From Chitinophagaceae bacterium (GTDB taxonomy: Bacteria > Bacteroidota > Bacteroidia > Chitinophagales > Chitinophagaceae), in assembly GCA_016702745.1 (NCBI GenBank), contig JADJDJ010000003.1, forward strand, positions 806,001-870,000: DNA of 64,000 nt, given 5' to 3'. A program made the position numbers and the translations under genes. Positions 1 to 10,475 of this stretch are shown here, one piece after another (positions within the stretch are counted from its first letter, which is position 1; every line of letters starts with the position of its first letter). Below the pieces are notes generated by a model. It did no database searches. It had not been told where the DNA came from and saw only the letters and a program-made list of their open reading frames with translations.

Positions 1-78
1 AACCGAACTGCTTGTCCGGTCGCTTCCATTAATTTTTTTTAAACAACATAAAGTTTTTTTAACCTAAACCCTTTTATC

Positions 79-486
79 ATGAAAAAGATCTTCCGTAACA
101 GTTCCCTGATCGTTGTAGCATTTCTGACTATTTTTTCAGTAAGCGCTAAAGCCAATCAGGTGGATCCAACAAACCCTGTTGTACCAGCTGCCCTGAAATA
201 TGCAGGTATGCTGAAAGAAAACCCTGTATTTGAACTGAGCGTGGATGGACAGTCTGACGACTATACCATCAGCATTGCCGATATAAATGGCAATCGCCTC
301 TATTCAGAAAAAATCAGGGTCGACAAATTCACCAAAAGATTTCTGCTGAATGCAGAAGAACTGGGTGATGAAAAACTGTACTTCACTATTTACAGCAGGA
401 ACAACAACAAATCTGCTGTGTATGAAATCAGCAGCAATACCCGGTATATCAACGAAACAACGGTTAACCTGGTAAAGCAGAACTAA
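79..486 (+). CDS. Small secreted protein of unknown function
   Basis: The 135-residue product starts with a clear signal peptide (basic start, hydrophobic core to about residue 22, likely cleavage after SAKA). The mature part is about 110 residues of alternating hydrophobic and polar residues, consistent with a small beta-sandwich, with segments such as YTISIADINGNRLY that resemble the fold of T9SS sorting domains and related periplasmic beta proteins. No catalytic motif is visible. The ATG follows an AT-rich leader without a Shine-Dalgarno sequence, as usual in Bacteroidota. It stands alone, and a palindromic element begins five bases after the stop. Exported small structural or binding protein is inference; the function is not recognised. 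Confidence 0.75.
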   Translation: MKKIFRNSSLIVVAFLTIFSVSAKANQVDPTNPVVPAALKYAGMLKENPVFELSVDGQSDDYTISIADINGNRLYSEKIRVDKFTKRFLLNAEELGDEKLYFTIYSRNNNKSAVYEISSNTRYINETTVNLVKQN

Positions 487-490
487 GAAA

Positions 491-620
491 AAGCTATCTC
501 AAAAGTCGTTTACGTCATACCGGGCTTGGCCCGGTATCTTTTATTTGATTTGTATTTGAAACAGATGCCGGGTCAGGCCCGGCATGACATCCCTTCAATG
601 AACGACTTTTGAGAAAGCTT
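491..620. repeat. Nested inverted-repeat element with two GC-rich hairpins
   Basis: Outer arms at 491-510 and 601-620 are reverse complements with one mismatch. Inside lie two compact palindromes, ACCGGGC/GCCCGGT (519-535) and ATGCCGGG/CCCGGCAT (565-585), followed or preceded by GTCAT/ATGAC. The same CCGGG-type palindrome recurs at 43185-43215 and 43385-43412. The structure could end transcription of the gene at 79-486 and is also compatible with a non-autonomous mobile repeat; no transposase is present. Confidence 0.7.
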
Positions 621-644
621 CTAGTTAGATATCCCTTCCCGTTA

Positions 645-795
645 GGAGGCTGTCTTAGAAGCTGGCAAAACTGTCACATTGAGCTAAGTTTACCCTGAGA
701 AACCGAAGGGTCGAAATGAAACAGTTTTGCTTCCCCCTTTATCATATTTCGATAAACTCAATATGACAAAGGGGATGCTCCTGAGACAGCCTCTT
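645..795. repeat. MITE-like element with nested terminal inverted repeats
   Basis: GAGGCTGTCTTA at 646-657 matches the reverse complement of 782-793 at 11 of 12 positions. A second nested pair is TGTCACATTGAG (672-683) against 757-768 (11 of 12), and a third is CAAAACTGT (666-674) against ACAGTTTTG (721-729). The roughly 150-base element has no coding capacity and ends at the stop codon of the MFS gene on the other strand, so it may act as that gene's 3' hairpin. Confidence 0.6.
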
Positions 796-797
796 TT

Positions 798-2037
798 TTA
801 TTCTTCCGTAAAGTCGAGGTCCTTTCCCCAGGTTTCCTTTATTTGTAATGCAGATATAATCCCGAATGATAAAATAATAATCCCGGTCACCCATGCTCCC
901 GTTATATAGTTGTTCAGCACCTGGGCGCTGCGTAACCACTGGAAGAGGAGCAGGATCAATGGCAGGAAGCCACGGACCAGGTTGGGAATAGAGATGGCGG
1001 CCGAGGCACGCAGGTTAGTGCCGAATGATTCCGCACTCATGGTGATATATAAAACAGAAATACCGGATCCAAATCCCAGTCCCATACAAAGCAGGTACAT
1101 ATTAAAGGCATTGCCCCCGCCACGCAGGGCAAAGAAAAGAATCAGAAAGAGCATGGTGATCGAGTAAAAAATCAACAGGGTCTTTTTCCGGCTCCGGAGA
1201 TAATTGCTGAGAAAGCCGGCCGTCATATCACCAAAGGCCAGTGCCACATACTGCAGCATCAGGGCGGTTGGCTGATCAAAGCCGCTGATTCCAAACTGCC
1301 GGGCAAACTCATCACTGAAACTGATCAATACCCCGATGATATACCAAACCGGGAGGCCGATAAAAATACCACGGAGGTATCTTCCCATTCTTTCTCTTTT
1401 AGTAAAGAAGAGTAAAAAATTACCCAGCTGCGGTTTTAGTTTTTTCGCATTATCATACATCGAACTATACAGCACTTTCACCCGCAAAAAAAGAAGGGCC
1501 AGTCCCATTCCACCTCCGATAAAATAACAAAGCCGCCAGTTTTCTCCGCTGAGTGAATGAACAATATAAGCAGCGATGGTCCCCATCACTCCGCTGGTGG
1601 CAATGATAGCAGCAGCAATTCCTCTTTTTTCTTTGGGGAGCAGTTCACTGGTCAAGGTGATACTGGCACCCAGTTCACCTGCCAGTCCGAGCCCGGCAAT
1701 AAAACGCAGCCAGGTATATTGTTCAGTGGTTTGCACAAAACCGTTGGCGATGGTGGCTATCGAATACAATAGTATTGAACCAAAGAGTACACTTTTTCTT
1801 CCCTTCTTATCTCCCATCATCCCCCAGAGAATACCGCCAACGGTCAACCCGATCATTTGCCAGCTGATAATGGATTCACCAACGCTTTTCATTTGCTCTT
1901 TGGCTACCCCCAGATCACTGAAGCTGGAGATCCTGACAATATTGAAAAGGAGCAGATCATAGATATCTACAAAAAAATCCAAGGGCACCAACGATTACGG
2001 GCAATGAAAAAAGGCCGTACTGTCTGCCAGGCTGCAT
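798..2037 (-). CDS. MFS transporter, reading frame broken near the N-terminus
   Basis: Major facilitator superfamily inner-membrane transporter of about 412 residues with roughly 12 hydrophobic segments. The family signature appears in the first intracellular loop (GMMGDKKGRKSVLFGS, a D-x(3)-GRK form) and a second loop resembles R-x(2)-G. The frame that carries most of the protein can only begin at a TTG right after a stop, but the other frame gives an ATG at 2037 and an N-terminus reading LPVIVGALGFF that continues exactly into VDIYDLLLF if the T7 run (A7 at 1971-1977 on the + strand) had six bases. I therefore place the start at 2037. The first TM helix with its VDIYDLLLFN sequence resembles the sugar/organic-acid MFS group. 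It follows the WD40-caspase gene by 41 bases on the same strand. The substrate is unknown. Confidence 0.8.
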
Positions 2038-2078
2038 ATCAATTTTTTCAGGGGAAGATAATTGATTCCTGTAATTTT

Positions 2079-5000
2079 TTAATTCCCGGGTTTCAGGATA
2101 ATCGGAAAATCCATTCCTCTGGAGAAGGATTGCGGGAACTGCTGTACGCCTTTGTATTTTTCGGAAAGCACCGGAATAATTTCATTCAGGTAGAGTTCAA
2201 TTTCTTTGACGGTGATCTTGCCGTCCTTCATCAGATCGGCATCTCCCTCCAGCCCCTTCAGCAATGCATAAGTGAAGATGCCATGCTTCAGCTCATTAAG
2301 CTCGGAAGCAAACTGTTCCTGATTTGTCGAGGCCAGAACGGTAAAACCAGTACTCCTGGCCAGCTGACTGATGGCAGCTTCCTCACCAGCTCCCCTTGTA
2401 AAAACATTCATGGCCCCGCCGGAATTACAGGCATCGAAAATCACCAGTTGTTTTTGGGCGGGGATTTCAACCAGGAGTTCACGGAGCCCCTTGGCAGGAA
2501 GTCCGTTATTCTGCAGCATTTCTTCATTGCCTACCATTTGTACTACCGGATGCAGCACCAGGTAAAAGTCGGGCTTGGTTCCTTCGGCGGGTTCATTCAT
2601 GATCCCATGTCCTGCGTAATAAAAAAGGAACACATCTTCAGGACGGATCTTTGTCTTAAGCGTGTTGATCCGCTCTTTTATATTCGCGATGGTCGCCAGT
2701 TCATCGAAAAGTGTATCAATCGTCACTGATTTAAAAATGCGGCCGGCCGATTGCAGCAGCAGGTTACTGATCCCTCTTGCATCTGCCCTGGCATAATTGA
2801 GATTGTACCGGCTGTTCCGGTATTTGTCGATTCCGACAGCCAGAATATAAAGCGAACTGGTGGCCTGTACTCCGGTATAACTGATCCGGAATTGAATGGG
2901 AGTGGTTTCCACTTTGCTTTTGTTCAAGAGGGAGGCAGTAAAAATATTGTCCCCTGCCACCAGTTCCACTCCGATGGAACGATCCCCCGTGATACCACCC
3001 CGGAGTGCTTCTGTATTAACTGGAACTCTTTTTCCGTTATGAAAAAGCAGGAATTCACTGATGAACTCCGGATGCTCTGTATCAAATGAAAGCCTTAGAT
3101 TTTTCTGGGTGACGGTGGCTGGCAATACCGGACTCCGCAACCGGAGCACCGGCATATTGCTGACCTGTTTGGAAACAGCCAAATCAGTTTCGGGCTGTTT
3201 GAATTTCTGAAGAATGGCAGCCGTAGTTTCTGTTGACTGAATCAGTTCATTGACAATATCAGGTCTGTAATAAGTATCATATAACTTATCGGCAGTATAG
3301 AATTCAGCATTATTGTCCTCGCCCTTGTAAATATACCAGCCGATAAAGGCAGCTCCGCCGGGAGATGCTTTGAAATACCCTTTGTTATTCCAGATCACCC
3401 ATTCATTATTGCGGGCTATAAACATATTCAGTCTTGGTTCCAGCATTTGAGGCTTGATCAGATAAGCGGCATTTCCATAATCACCGTTGGCGATCATTGC
3501 CTGGTGTATTTTCTCCATCCCTCCGGGTTTACCGGCATCAATGCCCGGATAATCGCTTTTAAAGAAATCAGCCCATACCTTATCCATTTCTGAAAGGGTT
3601 TTGAATACCCGTTCGAATACAGAAAATGACCGTCTGCTGTTTCGCTGATGCCGGAGATATTGCCTTCATGGCCGATCAGGGAAGCCCTGATATTTCCAAG
3701 TGTATCATAAATATCCAGAAAGCCAGCATTGGCACCTGAAACGATCAGCGACTGACGGGTAATCGTTACACAGTTGTGGATATAGCCACTGCCTCCGTCT
3801 CTGATAACAGTACCGGTTTTTTATTGCCTGACCAGATTCCTAATTCGGTACCCGTTTTATCAATTTTTACACTGATGGCATTTCGTTCAGTTACATTCAG
3901 TGGGAAATTTGAAGCGTCAGTTGGATTAAAGCGGATCAGTTTTCCGGCTTCCGGATAAAAAATATGTGTAAACTGTGTGCTGCTGTCATTGATATCGTGT
4001 AAGGCAATTTTTTTGTCTGTTACAGCAATCTGGTTGAAAATCTGTCCGGTCTGCCCTAATACCGTATCAGACTGCATCTCTGTTTTTCCATTCCGCTCTT
4101 TCAGTGTGTAGAACTGTAAAAGATTTCCGTAACCCCCTGCTGCAAATAAACGCTGATCCGGGAGGAAGCCAGTTCCCAGTATCAGATTACCTCCTTCAAA
4201 ACGGGTGGAACTATGTTGCACAAATTTGTCCTTCTCTTTTCTAAAAAGCAGCAGCTTGTTGTGAGCTCCTTCAATGACTAAAGACCCGCCATCCGGAGAA
4301 ATGCTGACCGTACTTGAAATGACTTCTAAATTTACTTTTTGTTTTTGCTGCAGCAGCGTATCCAGAATAATCAATTCTTCGTAATTGCTGACTGCTGCAA
4401 CGATATTAGCGGTTTTGTTGACAGCCATACACAAAATGGATCCGGTATATGCCGGGCTTTCGGCCTGTCTGATAAATCCGGGCAGGCTGTATTTAACAAC
4501 CCGTTTTCCTTCTGTTACATAAGCTGATTGCCCGGACACCTGTATATCTTCCTGAAACCAGTCATTCTTGATTAGCTTTTTTATACGGGTGAATAAAGGT
4601 TTACCAGCTTTCACTTCCGATTTCCAGCAATTTAAACTGCTATCGATGCCGCCGGATAAGAGGTATTTTCCATCTGCCGAAAAACGAAGGGCGGTAACAA
4701 CATTCTGGTGTGCCGGAAATCGTAAAACCTGTTTACGGGCAGCCAGATCATAGATACGGATCTGGCCAGCTGCGGCACCGTCTGTTTCCGTTCCGATAGC
4801 CAGGAAACCGCCTACTGCAAGCCATTTATTATCCGGAGAGATCGCCACTGCAAACATTTTGCCCTGATTGAATGCAGCTTTGGCAGGTCTGATCTGTTCC
4901 AGCAATTTCCGGCTGGCAACATCCCAGATACAAATGGTTTTATCGGTACTAACAGTAATGATGTAGCGACCATCTGAAGTGAATACCGATTCTGAGACCT

Positions 5001-5130
5001 GGGATAAGTGAGAACCGGGATTGATTTGTAAAACGGCATCACCTGGTTTAGGCTGGGCCTGTAAACTAACCAGACTAATAAGGAGACTCAGTATTAACCC
5101 TGGAATCAGCCGGGTATAAATGTTTTGCAT
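2079..5130 (-). CDS. Exported WD40-repeat protein with C-terminal caspase-like (C14) peptidase domain, frame broken twice
   Basis: A signal peptide (about residues 1-25, ending LQAQ) is followed by a WD40-like propeller (for example SDGRYIITVSTDKTICIWD and SADGKYLLSGGIDSSLNCW) and a C-terminal caspase/metacaspase domain. In the C-terminal frame (from 3587) the catalytic His lies in FYYAGHG (about residue 327 of that frame) and Cys in IFDACNSGG (about 387). The WD40 frame stops at 3766, yet a third frame between about 3822 and 3600 carries more propeller sequence (LIGHEGNISGISETADG). Joining needs one extra base in the T6 run at 3817-3822 and one in the T4 run at 3599-3602. The joined protein is about 1017 residues. 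Known relatives are propeller-caspase proteins of unknown substrate; export to the periplasm or outside is inferred from the signal peptide. The MFS gene follows in the same direction. Confidence 0.85.
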
Positions 5131-5309
5131 TGCTGGTTAATGTATATGGGACTATACAAATCTACCACAGAAGTTCCAGATGCAAGTACCCTTTGAAAGG
5201 TATTTAGTGCTGTGGAATGATTGATTGTCTGGCCATTTAAAGCAGTGAGCTATTGAAGTTCAATCTACTGATACCAAAGAAAACGCAGTTAAAAAACAGA
5301 TAGCAAAAT

Positions 5310-5978
5310 TCACTCATTGATGATTTCAACCTTTCCCTTTGAAAGGTCGTAACAGGCGCCATGAATTTGCAGTTTACCTTCCCTGATTTTTTCAGCGATC
5401 ATATCAGACTGTTTTTTCAACTGATGGATGCCGTGGAGGATATTCGCCTGAATACAATCATTGAGGAGGTTTTTATCATTGGCAGGTATCTGACTGATCT
5501 CCTGTTCGGCCCGGATACTGTCTACTATATCCCTGATATGACCCGGAGTACTACCTCCTTCAATAAAGGCTTTGACGGCGCCGCATTCCCGGTGACCCAT
5601 TACCAGGATTTCTTTCACCCCCAGGTGCTCAACCGCGTATTCAATGCTGCCGATTTCAAGCCCGCCCAGTAAATTACCTGCCGTCCGCACCACAAACATA
5701 TCCCCCAGGCCCTGGTCGAATACAATTTCCGGTGGCACCCTTGAATCGGAGCAGCAAATCACGGCAATCGGCGGATGCTGTCCTGATTCCAGTGATTTCA
5801 TTCTTTCGCCGGAACTGTGTGGATGGGTGGCATGATGGGTGGCAAAGCGTTGGTTACCCTCCATTAAATCCGTCAGGGGTTCATTGTTCGTATGTTGAAG
5901 GGGAGCCTGCGTATTTCTGCAGGTAGTGAATATAAAAAGACAGCAACCAGATAATATGAACAGTACAGCTGAACGCAT
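5310..5978 (-). CDS. Beta-class carbonic anhydrase, predicted lipoprotein
   Basis: Catalyses the reversible hydration of CO2 to bicarbonate. The beta-class zinc ligands are all visible: CSDSRVPPE (Cys with the Asp-Arg dyad) and GHRECGAV (His and Cys). The N-terminus is a short lipoprotein-type signal ending in FTTC near residue 20, which suggests membrane anchoring on the periplasmic side rather than the usual cytoplasmic location. Length (222 residues) fits the family plus signal. It is monocistronic, with 331 bases... of distinct neighbours on each side being the WD40-caspase start region and a divergent NAD(P)-binding gene. A role in CO2/bicarbonate supply or envelope pH balance is inference. 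Confidence 0.93.
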   Translation of the reverse strand: MRSAVLFILSGCCLFIFTTCRNTQAPLQHTNNEPLTDLMEGNQRFATHHATHPHSSGERMKSLESGQHPPIAVICCSDSRVPPEIVFDQGLGDMFVVRTAGNLLGGLEIGSIEYAVEHLGVKEILVMGHRECGAVKAFIEGGSTPGHIRDIVDSIRAEQEISQIPANDKNLLNDCIQANILHGIHQLKKQSDMIAEKIREGKLQIHGACYDLSKGKVEIINE

Positions 5979-6135
5979 AGCGTCAATTTACCGGACACGA
6001 AACTAGCGGGTCTCCCTGCTGCTGCACATGAAATGGCTCAGGCAGCTGCTTGAGTTTGGTCATGTAGTAAGGGTAAATCAATAGCCGGGACCGGGGGCCG
6101 TAAAATCATCCTATATTTAAAAAGAATTGTAAGCA

Positions 6136-6792
6136 ATGAAACTATTGATCACCGGTGCCACTGGACTGATTGGTTCAGCTGTAGTGCAGGCCGCCCTGGC
6201 CAGTCAGGGGGTTTCCGAAATTATGCTCGCCCTGCGCAAACCGATTCAGGTCACAGACAAACGGATCAGTCAGGTACTGGTAAAGGATTTTTTACAAACC
6301 ACGGAATTGACTGCATCCATCCGGAAAGCAGATGTCCTGATCTGGTGCCTGGGGATCTCACAAACCCAGGTGAGCCGGTCTGACTATGAAAAAATCACTT
6401 ATGATTTTACGGTAGCGATGGCCAGGGCTTGTCTGGAAAATAATCCGGCGATTCGTTTTGTGTTCGTGAGTGGAGATGGAGCCGATCGTACCGAAAAGAG
6501 CCGTACCCTGTTTAAAAAGCTGAAGGGCAGGGCGGAGAATGCATTACTCCAATCCGGTTTGCAAGAAGTCATTATTGCCAGACCCGATGCCGTGCGCCCC
6601 CGTGGCAAAAACAAAAGGGCACCATTCGCCTATAAACTGGCTTATCCGTTTTTCCCGCTGGTGGAATGGCTGGCCCCCCATAAAATTATCTGGAGTGATG
6701 TGCTGGGAAGAGCCCTGATTAAACTCGCATTGAACGGTGAACCGGGTTCCACACTGGAAAACAGGGAGCTTCGGGTATTGGGTCGGGAGTAA
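6136..6792 (+). CDS. Atypical short-chain dehydrogenase/NAD(P)H-binding protein
   Basis: A 218-residue Rossmann-fold protein starting with the nucleotide-binding motif GATGLIGS at residues 7-14. A second landmark is FVFVSGDGAD followed by the Lys-rich segment TLFKKLKGRAENALLQSG, which corresponds to the YxxxK region of NAD(P)H-binding oxidoreductases of the HTATIP2/YbjT-like group, but a Tyr is not in the standard place. Substrate is not predictable. It is preceded by a 157-base gap from the divergent carbonic anhydrase gene and followed by about 650 bases of repeats, so it is probably transcribed alone. Confidence 0.8.
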   Translation: MKLLITGATGLIGSAVVQAALASQGVSEIMLALRKPIQVTDKRISQVLVKDFLQTTELTASIRKADVLIWCLGISQTQVSRSDYEKITYDFTVAMARACLENNPAIRFVFVSGDGADRTEKSRTLFKKLKGRAENALLQSGLQEVIIARPDAVRPRGKNKRAPFAYKLAYPFFPLVEWLAPHKIIWSDVLGRALIKLALNGEPGSTLENRELRVLGRE

Positions 6793-7380
6793 TATTTTTT
6801 CCCGCTGAAAGCGCCAAGAACTAAGAAAATTTCCCACAAAGACACAAAGAACACAAAGCAATTCTAAGTATATCCGTGAAATTCTCTTAGCGCCTTCGCG
6901 GTTTTGCTCACAGGGCCCTGCAGGCGGTTAAATCTCTGCGAAAACTTTGCGCCCTCTATTTCTCTGCGGTGAAACTCTCACTCAATTTTGCAAAGCAAAA
7001 TCAATATCCGTATTATTTTCTCCCGCTAAGAACGCCAAGAACGCAAAAAATCTCCCACAAAGACACTAAGACCACAAAGGGAGTGAAAAACATGGTTCTC
7101 TTGCGTGCCTTTGCGCCTTTGCGTCTTTGCGGTTAAATCTCTCTCTTTTTGTCCAAAGGACTCTTCGAGCGAAGCAAAATCATTACCCGTATTATTTTCT
7201 CCCGCTAAGAACGCCAAGAACGCAAAATATTTCCCACAAAGCCACAAAGACCACAAAGAGCGTTAAAAAAATCCGCGATCATCCGCTCAATCCGCGTCTT
7301 CGTCCGACGCCATAGGCTTTGGCCGACGGCGTCCGCGTTCCCATCAACATTCGCGCAGCGAATCACTACTTGTAATAAAA
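6788..7380. repeat. Gene-free stretch with three copies of a CACAAAGACAC-type repeat
   Basis: Three roughly 70-base units (about 6788-6860, 7010-7080 and 7188-7258) share the order CCCGCTAAGAACGCCAAGAA then CCCACAAAGACAC-like octamers. Between them lie the opposite-strand type phrases GCGCCTTTGCGTCTTTGCGG. Translations in any frame are low-complexity, so I call no gene. The quasi-8-mer composition resembles the repeat at 63170-63720. The right end also has an inverted pair around CCGACGCC...GGCGTCCG (7300-7340). Confidence 0.7.
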
Positions 7381-7389
7381 TCTCCCGCT

Positions 7390-7425
7390 AAAAAAATACC
7401 TGGCAGTTCGAATAACTACCAGGTA
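7390..7425 (-). terminator. Intrinsic terminator of the DUF6159 gene
   Basis: Arms TACCTGG (7397-7403) and CCAGGTA (7419-7425) with partial inner pairing form a hairpin; read on the minus strand it is followed directly by seven T residues (7390-7396). It lies 22 bases past the stop of the gene at 7447-8280. Confidence 0.8.
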
Positions 7426-7446
7426 CTAAAAAGGTATATCGTTCTC

Positions 7447-8280
7447 TTATTTCTTAGACTCAAACAAATTCTTCACCATTTCCTGATCCACATGTTTTAC
7501 CGGATCTCCTTTTATCTGATGATAAACAGCGCTGATGAAAATATTTTCTGCTGCACTGAATACCGAGAAAATAAGGAAGCCGCCGGTAACCGCCAGGATG
7601 ATTCCAGTAATCGGGTCAAAGATGGAACCGATCAGGTAAAGGGGAATGCCTATAATAATGATCGCGAGAAACTGGAATAAGCCAAAGCTGAATGAAGCCG
7701 TAAGACTTTCGCCCCAGTTTTCTTTCATGATTTTGGAAGAACGCTTTATCGCTTCAATCGGACCCGTGTTTTCATAAGCCAGTACCGGCACAACAAAGAA
7801 TGTGGCAATATTCCATACCACCCCAATGATACCGGTGATAATTTTTCCAATCCATTCTGAATTTTCCTGAATGGCTTTAAGAATCAGTCCTACCGTGGCC
7901 GCCACCAGTGACCAGGAGAAGATCGCCCCGATCCGGGAAAAGGCAAACTGAATACCGGCGCGAACAGATACTTCTTCACCCCGGAAATAAAGCCGGGTAC
8001 AATGAATCAGTGCCACATTGAAAAAGTAAACGATGAAATAGTTGATGACATAAAAACCGAAGAGCAGGAATATACTGGTTCCGCCGAGATAGGACTCCAC
8101 ATCAGCATCATTTTCCGATATCCCCTTTGGGAATCCGAAAATAAAGAGGCTCCCGATGATGAGGATGATAGATAAACCGGATAATAGCGGAAAAACAATC
8201 AGTTGTTTATTTTCCTTCAATACTTTGAAACTTCCTTTGAAAAGTGTCCAGCCATTGGAAACACGGTCCATAAATGCCAT
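7447..8280 (-). CDS. Integral membrane protein, DUF6159-like
   Basis: A 277-residue inner-membrane protein with about six hydrophobic segments. The N-terminal pattern (RVSNGWTLFKGSFKVLKENK then a Pro-containing TM helix, FPLLSG) is the hallmark of the DUF6159 family as I recall it. A conserved-looking SRIGAIFSWSLVAATVG segment sits mid-protein. No enzymatic motif is visible; function is unknown for the family. The gene stands alone between repeat DNA and the serine hydrolase gene, ends in a good intrinsic terminator, and its start is the only ATG giving the full N-terminal helix. Confidence 0.8.
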   Translation of the reverse strand: MAFMDRVSNGWTLFKGSFKVLKENKQLIVFPLLSGLSIILIIGSLFIFGFPKGISENDADVESYLGGTSIFLLFGFYVINYFIVYFFNVALIHCTRLYFRGEEVSVRAGIQFAFSRIGAIFSWSLVAATVGLILKAIQENSEWIGKIITGIIGVVWNIATFFVVPVLAYENTGPIEAIKRSSKIMKENWGESLTASFSFGLFQFLAIIIIGIPLYLIGSIFDPITGIILAVTGGFLIFSVFSAAENIFISAVYHQIKGDPVKHVDQEMVKNLFESKK

Positions 8281-8424
8281 AGTGGTGGTTTTAGACTTCT
8301 AATCTAAATATTTTATTTGAAATGTAAACGGCAGGTATTCCTGTTTATTCACAAAACTTCCGAAACCGGAAGCAGCAAGCAGCGTACTGTTCCTGTCATT
8401 GCAGAAAAGCCCCTGATCATCAAA

Positions 8425-9876
8425 CTATTGTTCAGCCAAGCCCATTTCCTTTAGCCGGCTGCGAGCTTCCTCATAGAAGGGAGAAATTGTAAGCGTCTTC
8501 CGGTAATACAGGGCTGCATCCTCTTTTCTTCCCAGCTGCAGGTAAACATTTCCAAGGATACAATTGGCCATATCGAATGACGGAAACTCAGCGATATTAT
8601 TCTCTGCCATCAACCTGGCATCTTCCACCCGCTTCATGGTCAGCAGTTGTTCTGCCAGAAAACAAAGTGATATTCTATCTGCATAATAACGGGCAGTATC
8701 TTTTTTCAGCAGCTGGAATTCTTCCACAGCCCTGGCTGTACCTTTTTCAGCGATCAGGGTTTCCATTTTTTTATGGATCGGTTGCTTTACTTTGACAGAT
8801 TGCCCATATAATATTTTGACGAGGTTATTACAGATTCCAAAAAAATCAGTGGGAGAACTGTTACAGAGAATCAATACCATGCTGTTGGTGGATGGTATCC
8901 TTCGGAAAAAGGATACAAAACCTTCCGTCATCCCCAAATGGAAATTAGTAGCCACACTGTCTCTGTCTGTATATTTAAATGGTTTATTGAACCAGCCAAA
9001 TCCATAGTTGGCCGGTGCGATACCCGGACGAAGCATTTCATTGGTCAGTTCTTTTCCAATCAGGCGGTTGTCCATGATGGCCAGGTGAAATTTAAAAAGA
9101 TCTTCCACGGTTGAATAAATATCTCCGGTACCCATGGTATTGGACTGATCCCGGAAATCAGCTGATTGATAACCTCCCAATACATAATCATAACCCGTTG
9201 CCCGGTCAGGTACTACTTGTGTATGATGATAAGAACCGGAATGACTCATCCCGGCTTTATCAAATATTTCTTCCTTCATCGCCTGGGCATAGGTCTTACC
9301 ACTGATTTTCTCCACGAGATAGCCCAGTGTAAAATATCCCCAGCTGCTATAATAATAACGGGTGCCTGGTGTAAAAGCCAGTGCCGAATCGCGATAGATT
9401 TTGATATACTCTTCCCTGGTAAAAGCGCGGCGGCTCATTTCCGGAAAGAAATTTTTCATGATATCATAATTAGGCATCCCGGAAGTATGAGATAATATTT
9501 GTCTGATTGTAACAATACCTGCCGGCCGGTTGTTGAACTCAGGCAGGTAATCACCTAGTGTTTTATCCAGATTGATGAGTCCCTTTTCTACATAGACCAA
9601 TACCAGCATCGCGGTCAGTGGTTTGGATACTGAGCCGATCATGAATTTGGTATCCAACCGATTCGGAATATTCCATTCGCGATTGGCCATCCCGAATGCA
9701 TCCTGGTAAATGATTTTCCCGTGCTCTGCCACCAGCACAGCCCCATCAAACATATTATAGTCATGATAGGTTGTCATGAGCTGACCGAACTGTTCTTTCT
9801 TTGATTGTGCAATGGCTTGCCAATGAAGAACCAGTAAGAGGAGGAAAAGGAAATATTTATTTTTCATTGACAGCAT
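8425..9876 (-). CDS. Exported serine hydrolase (beta-lactamase/class C fold) with C-terminal TPR
   Basis: The 483-residue protein has a signal peptide (residues 1-24 ending AIAQ), a beta-lactamase/penicillin-binding-protein-like domain with the nucleophile motif SVSK (about residue 82), the second motif YYSSWGY (a YSN-like position with Ser in place of Asn), and HLGMTEG as the probable third HxG-type motif. The last 110 residues contain TPR-like helices (GNVYLQLGRKEDAALYYRKA-like pattern). The family contains esterases, D-aminopeptidases and DD-peptidases, so lactamase activity should not be assumed. A periplasmic location is inferred. It is followed by the DUF6159 gene on the same strand, 144 bases away. 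Confidence 0.88.
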   Translation of the reverse strand: MLSMKNKYFLFLLLLVLHWQAIAQSKKEQFGQLMTTYHDYNMFDGAVLVAEHGKIIYQDAFGMANREWNIPNRLDTKFMIGSVSKPLTAMLVLVYVEKGLINLDKTLGDYLPEFNNRPAGIVTIRQILSHTSGMPNYDIMKNFFPEMSRRAFTREEYIKIYRDSALAFTPGTRYYYSSWGYFTLGYLVEKISGKTYAQAMKEEIFDKAGMSHSGSYHHTQVVPDRATGYDYVLGGYQSADFRDQSNTMGTGDIYSTVEDLFKFHLAIMDNRLIGKELTNEMLRPGIAPANYGFGWFNKPFKYTDRDSVATNFHLGMTEGFVSFFRRIPSTNSMVLILCNSSPTDFFGICNNLVKILYGQSVKVKQPIHKKMETLIAEKGTARAVEEFQLLKKDTARYYADRISLCFLAEQLLTMKRVEDARLMAENNIAEFPSFDMANCILGNVYLQLGRKEDAALYYRKTLTISPFYEEARSRLKEMGLAEQ

Positions 9877-10055
9877 ATAATCTGAGCATACAGAAATGAT
9901 TACCCTTAGCTCCCCTTGCCGTTATATTCCGGTTAGAGGCGGGTATTAAAAAAGTAATGCCAGATAACATATCAATGGACAGGCATAGGAATTTCATACA
10001 CGAGTTTACAAAATAAAATCGTGGTCATAAAATGAAATGCTGCTGGACGGTAAAC

Positions 10056-10259
10056 TTACAGGCTACTCCGCTGGTAGCCATTGGCATAACGCTTTCCCTG
10101 GCGGATTTTCCAGAGATCATTGATACCAAAACGCTTTTGATTGATCAGTGGAAGAGCTGTTACGGGTTCTGTTGTTTCGATAATGCTGTCCGGAGTTAAC
10201 AATTCTACCGGCTCCGTTGAATATATAAGGGATGCCTTATCTGCAAATGCTATATGCAT
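10056..10259 (-). CDS. Small hypothetical protein
   Basis: A 67-residue product with an acidic/hydrophobic first half and a basic C-terminus (FGINDLWKIRQGKRYANGYQ) that looks like genuine protein rather than random sequence and resembles small proteins seen in Chitinophagaceae. The start ATG at 10259 opens onto a 215-base divergent intergenic space shared with the fasciclin gene. No known domain is recognised; the call rests on composition and position only. Confidence 0.45.
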   Translation of the reverse strand: MHIAFADKASLIYSTEPVELLTPDSIIETTEPVTALPLINQKRFGINDLWKIRQGKRYANGYQRSSL

Positions 10260-10475
10260 GATACACTAGTTTAGATGAAAAAAGATGGCTGGGCAACCTG
10301 TAAAATAAAATAGGGGAAGATATCCCGGCTGCCAATTGCAACAGCTGCAAGATACGCCTTTATCACGGGGCATTACTTGCTATTATTGCTTTTAATTGTA
10401 CACATTAACAATATGATGCCAGGGAAACAGTAAATAAAGCGGTTTTATCCCTTTAATAGGTCTACATTACAGATA

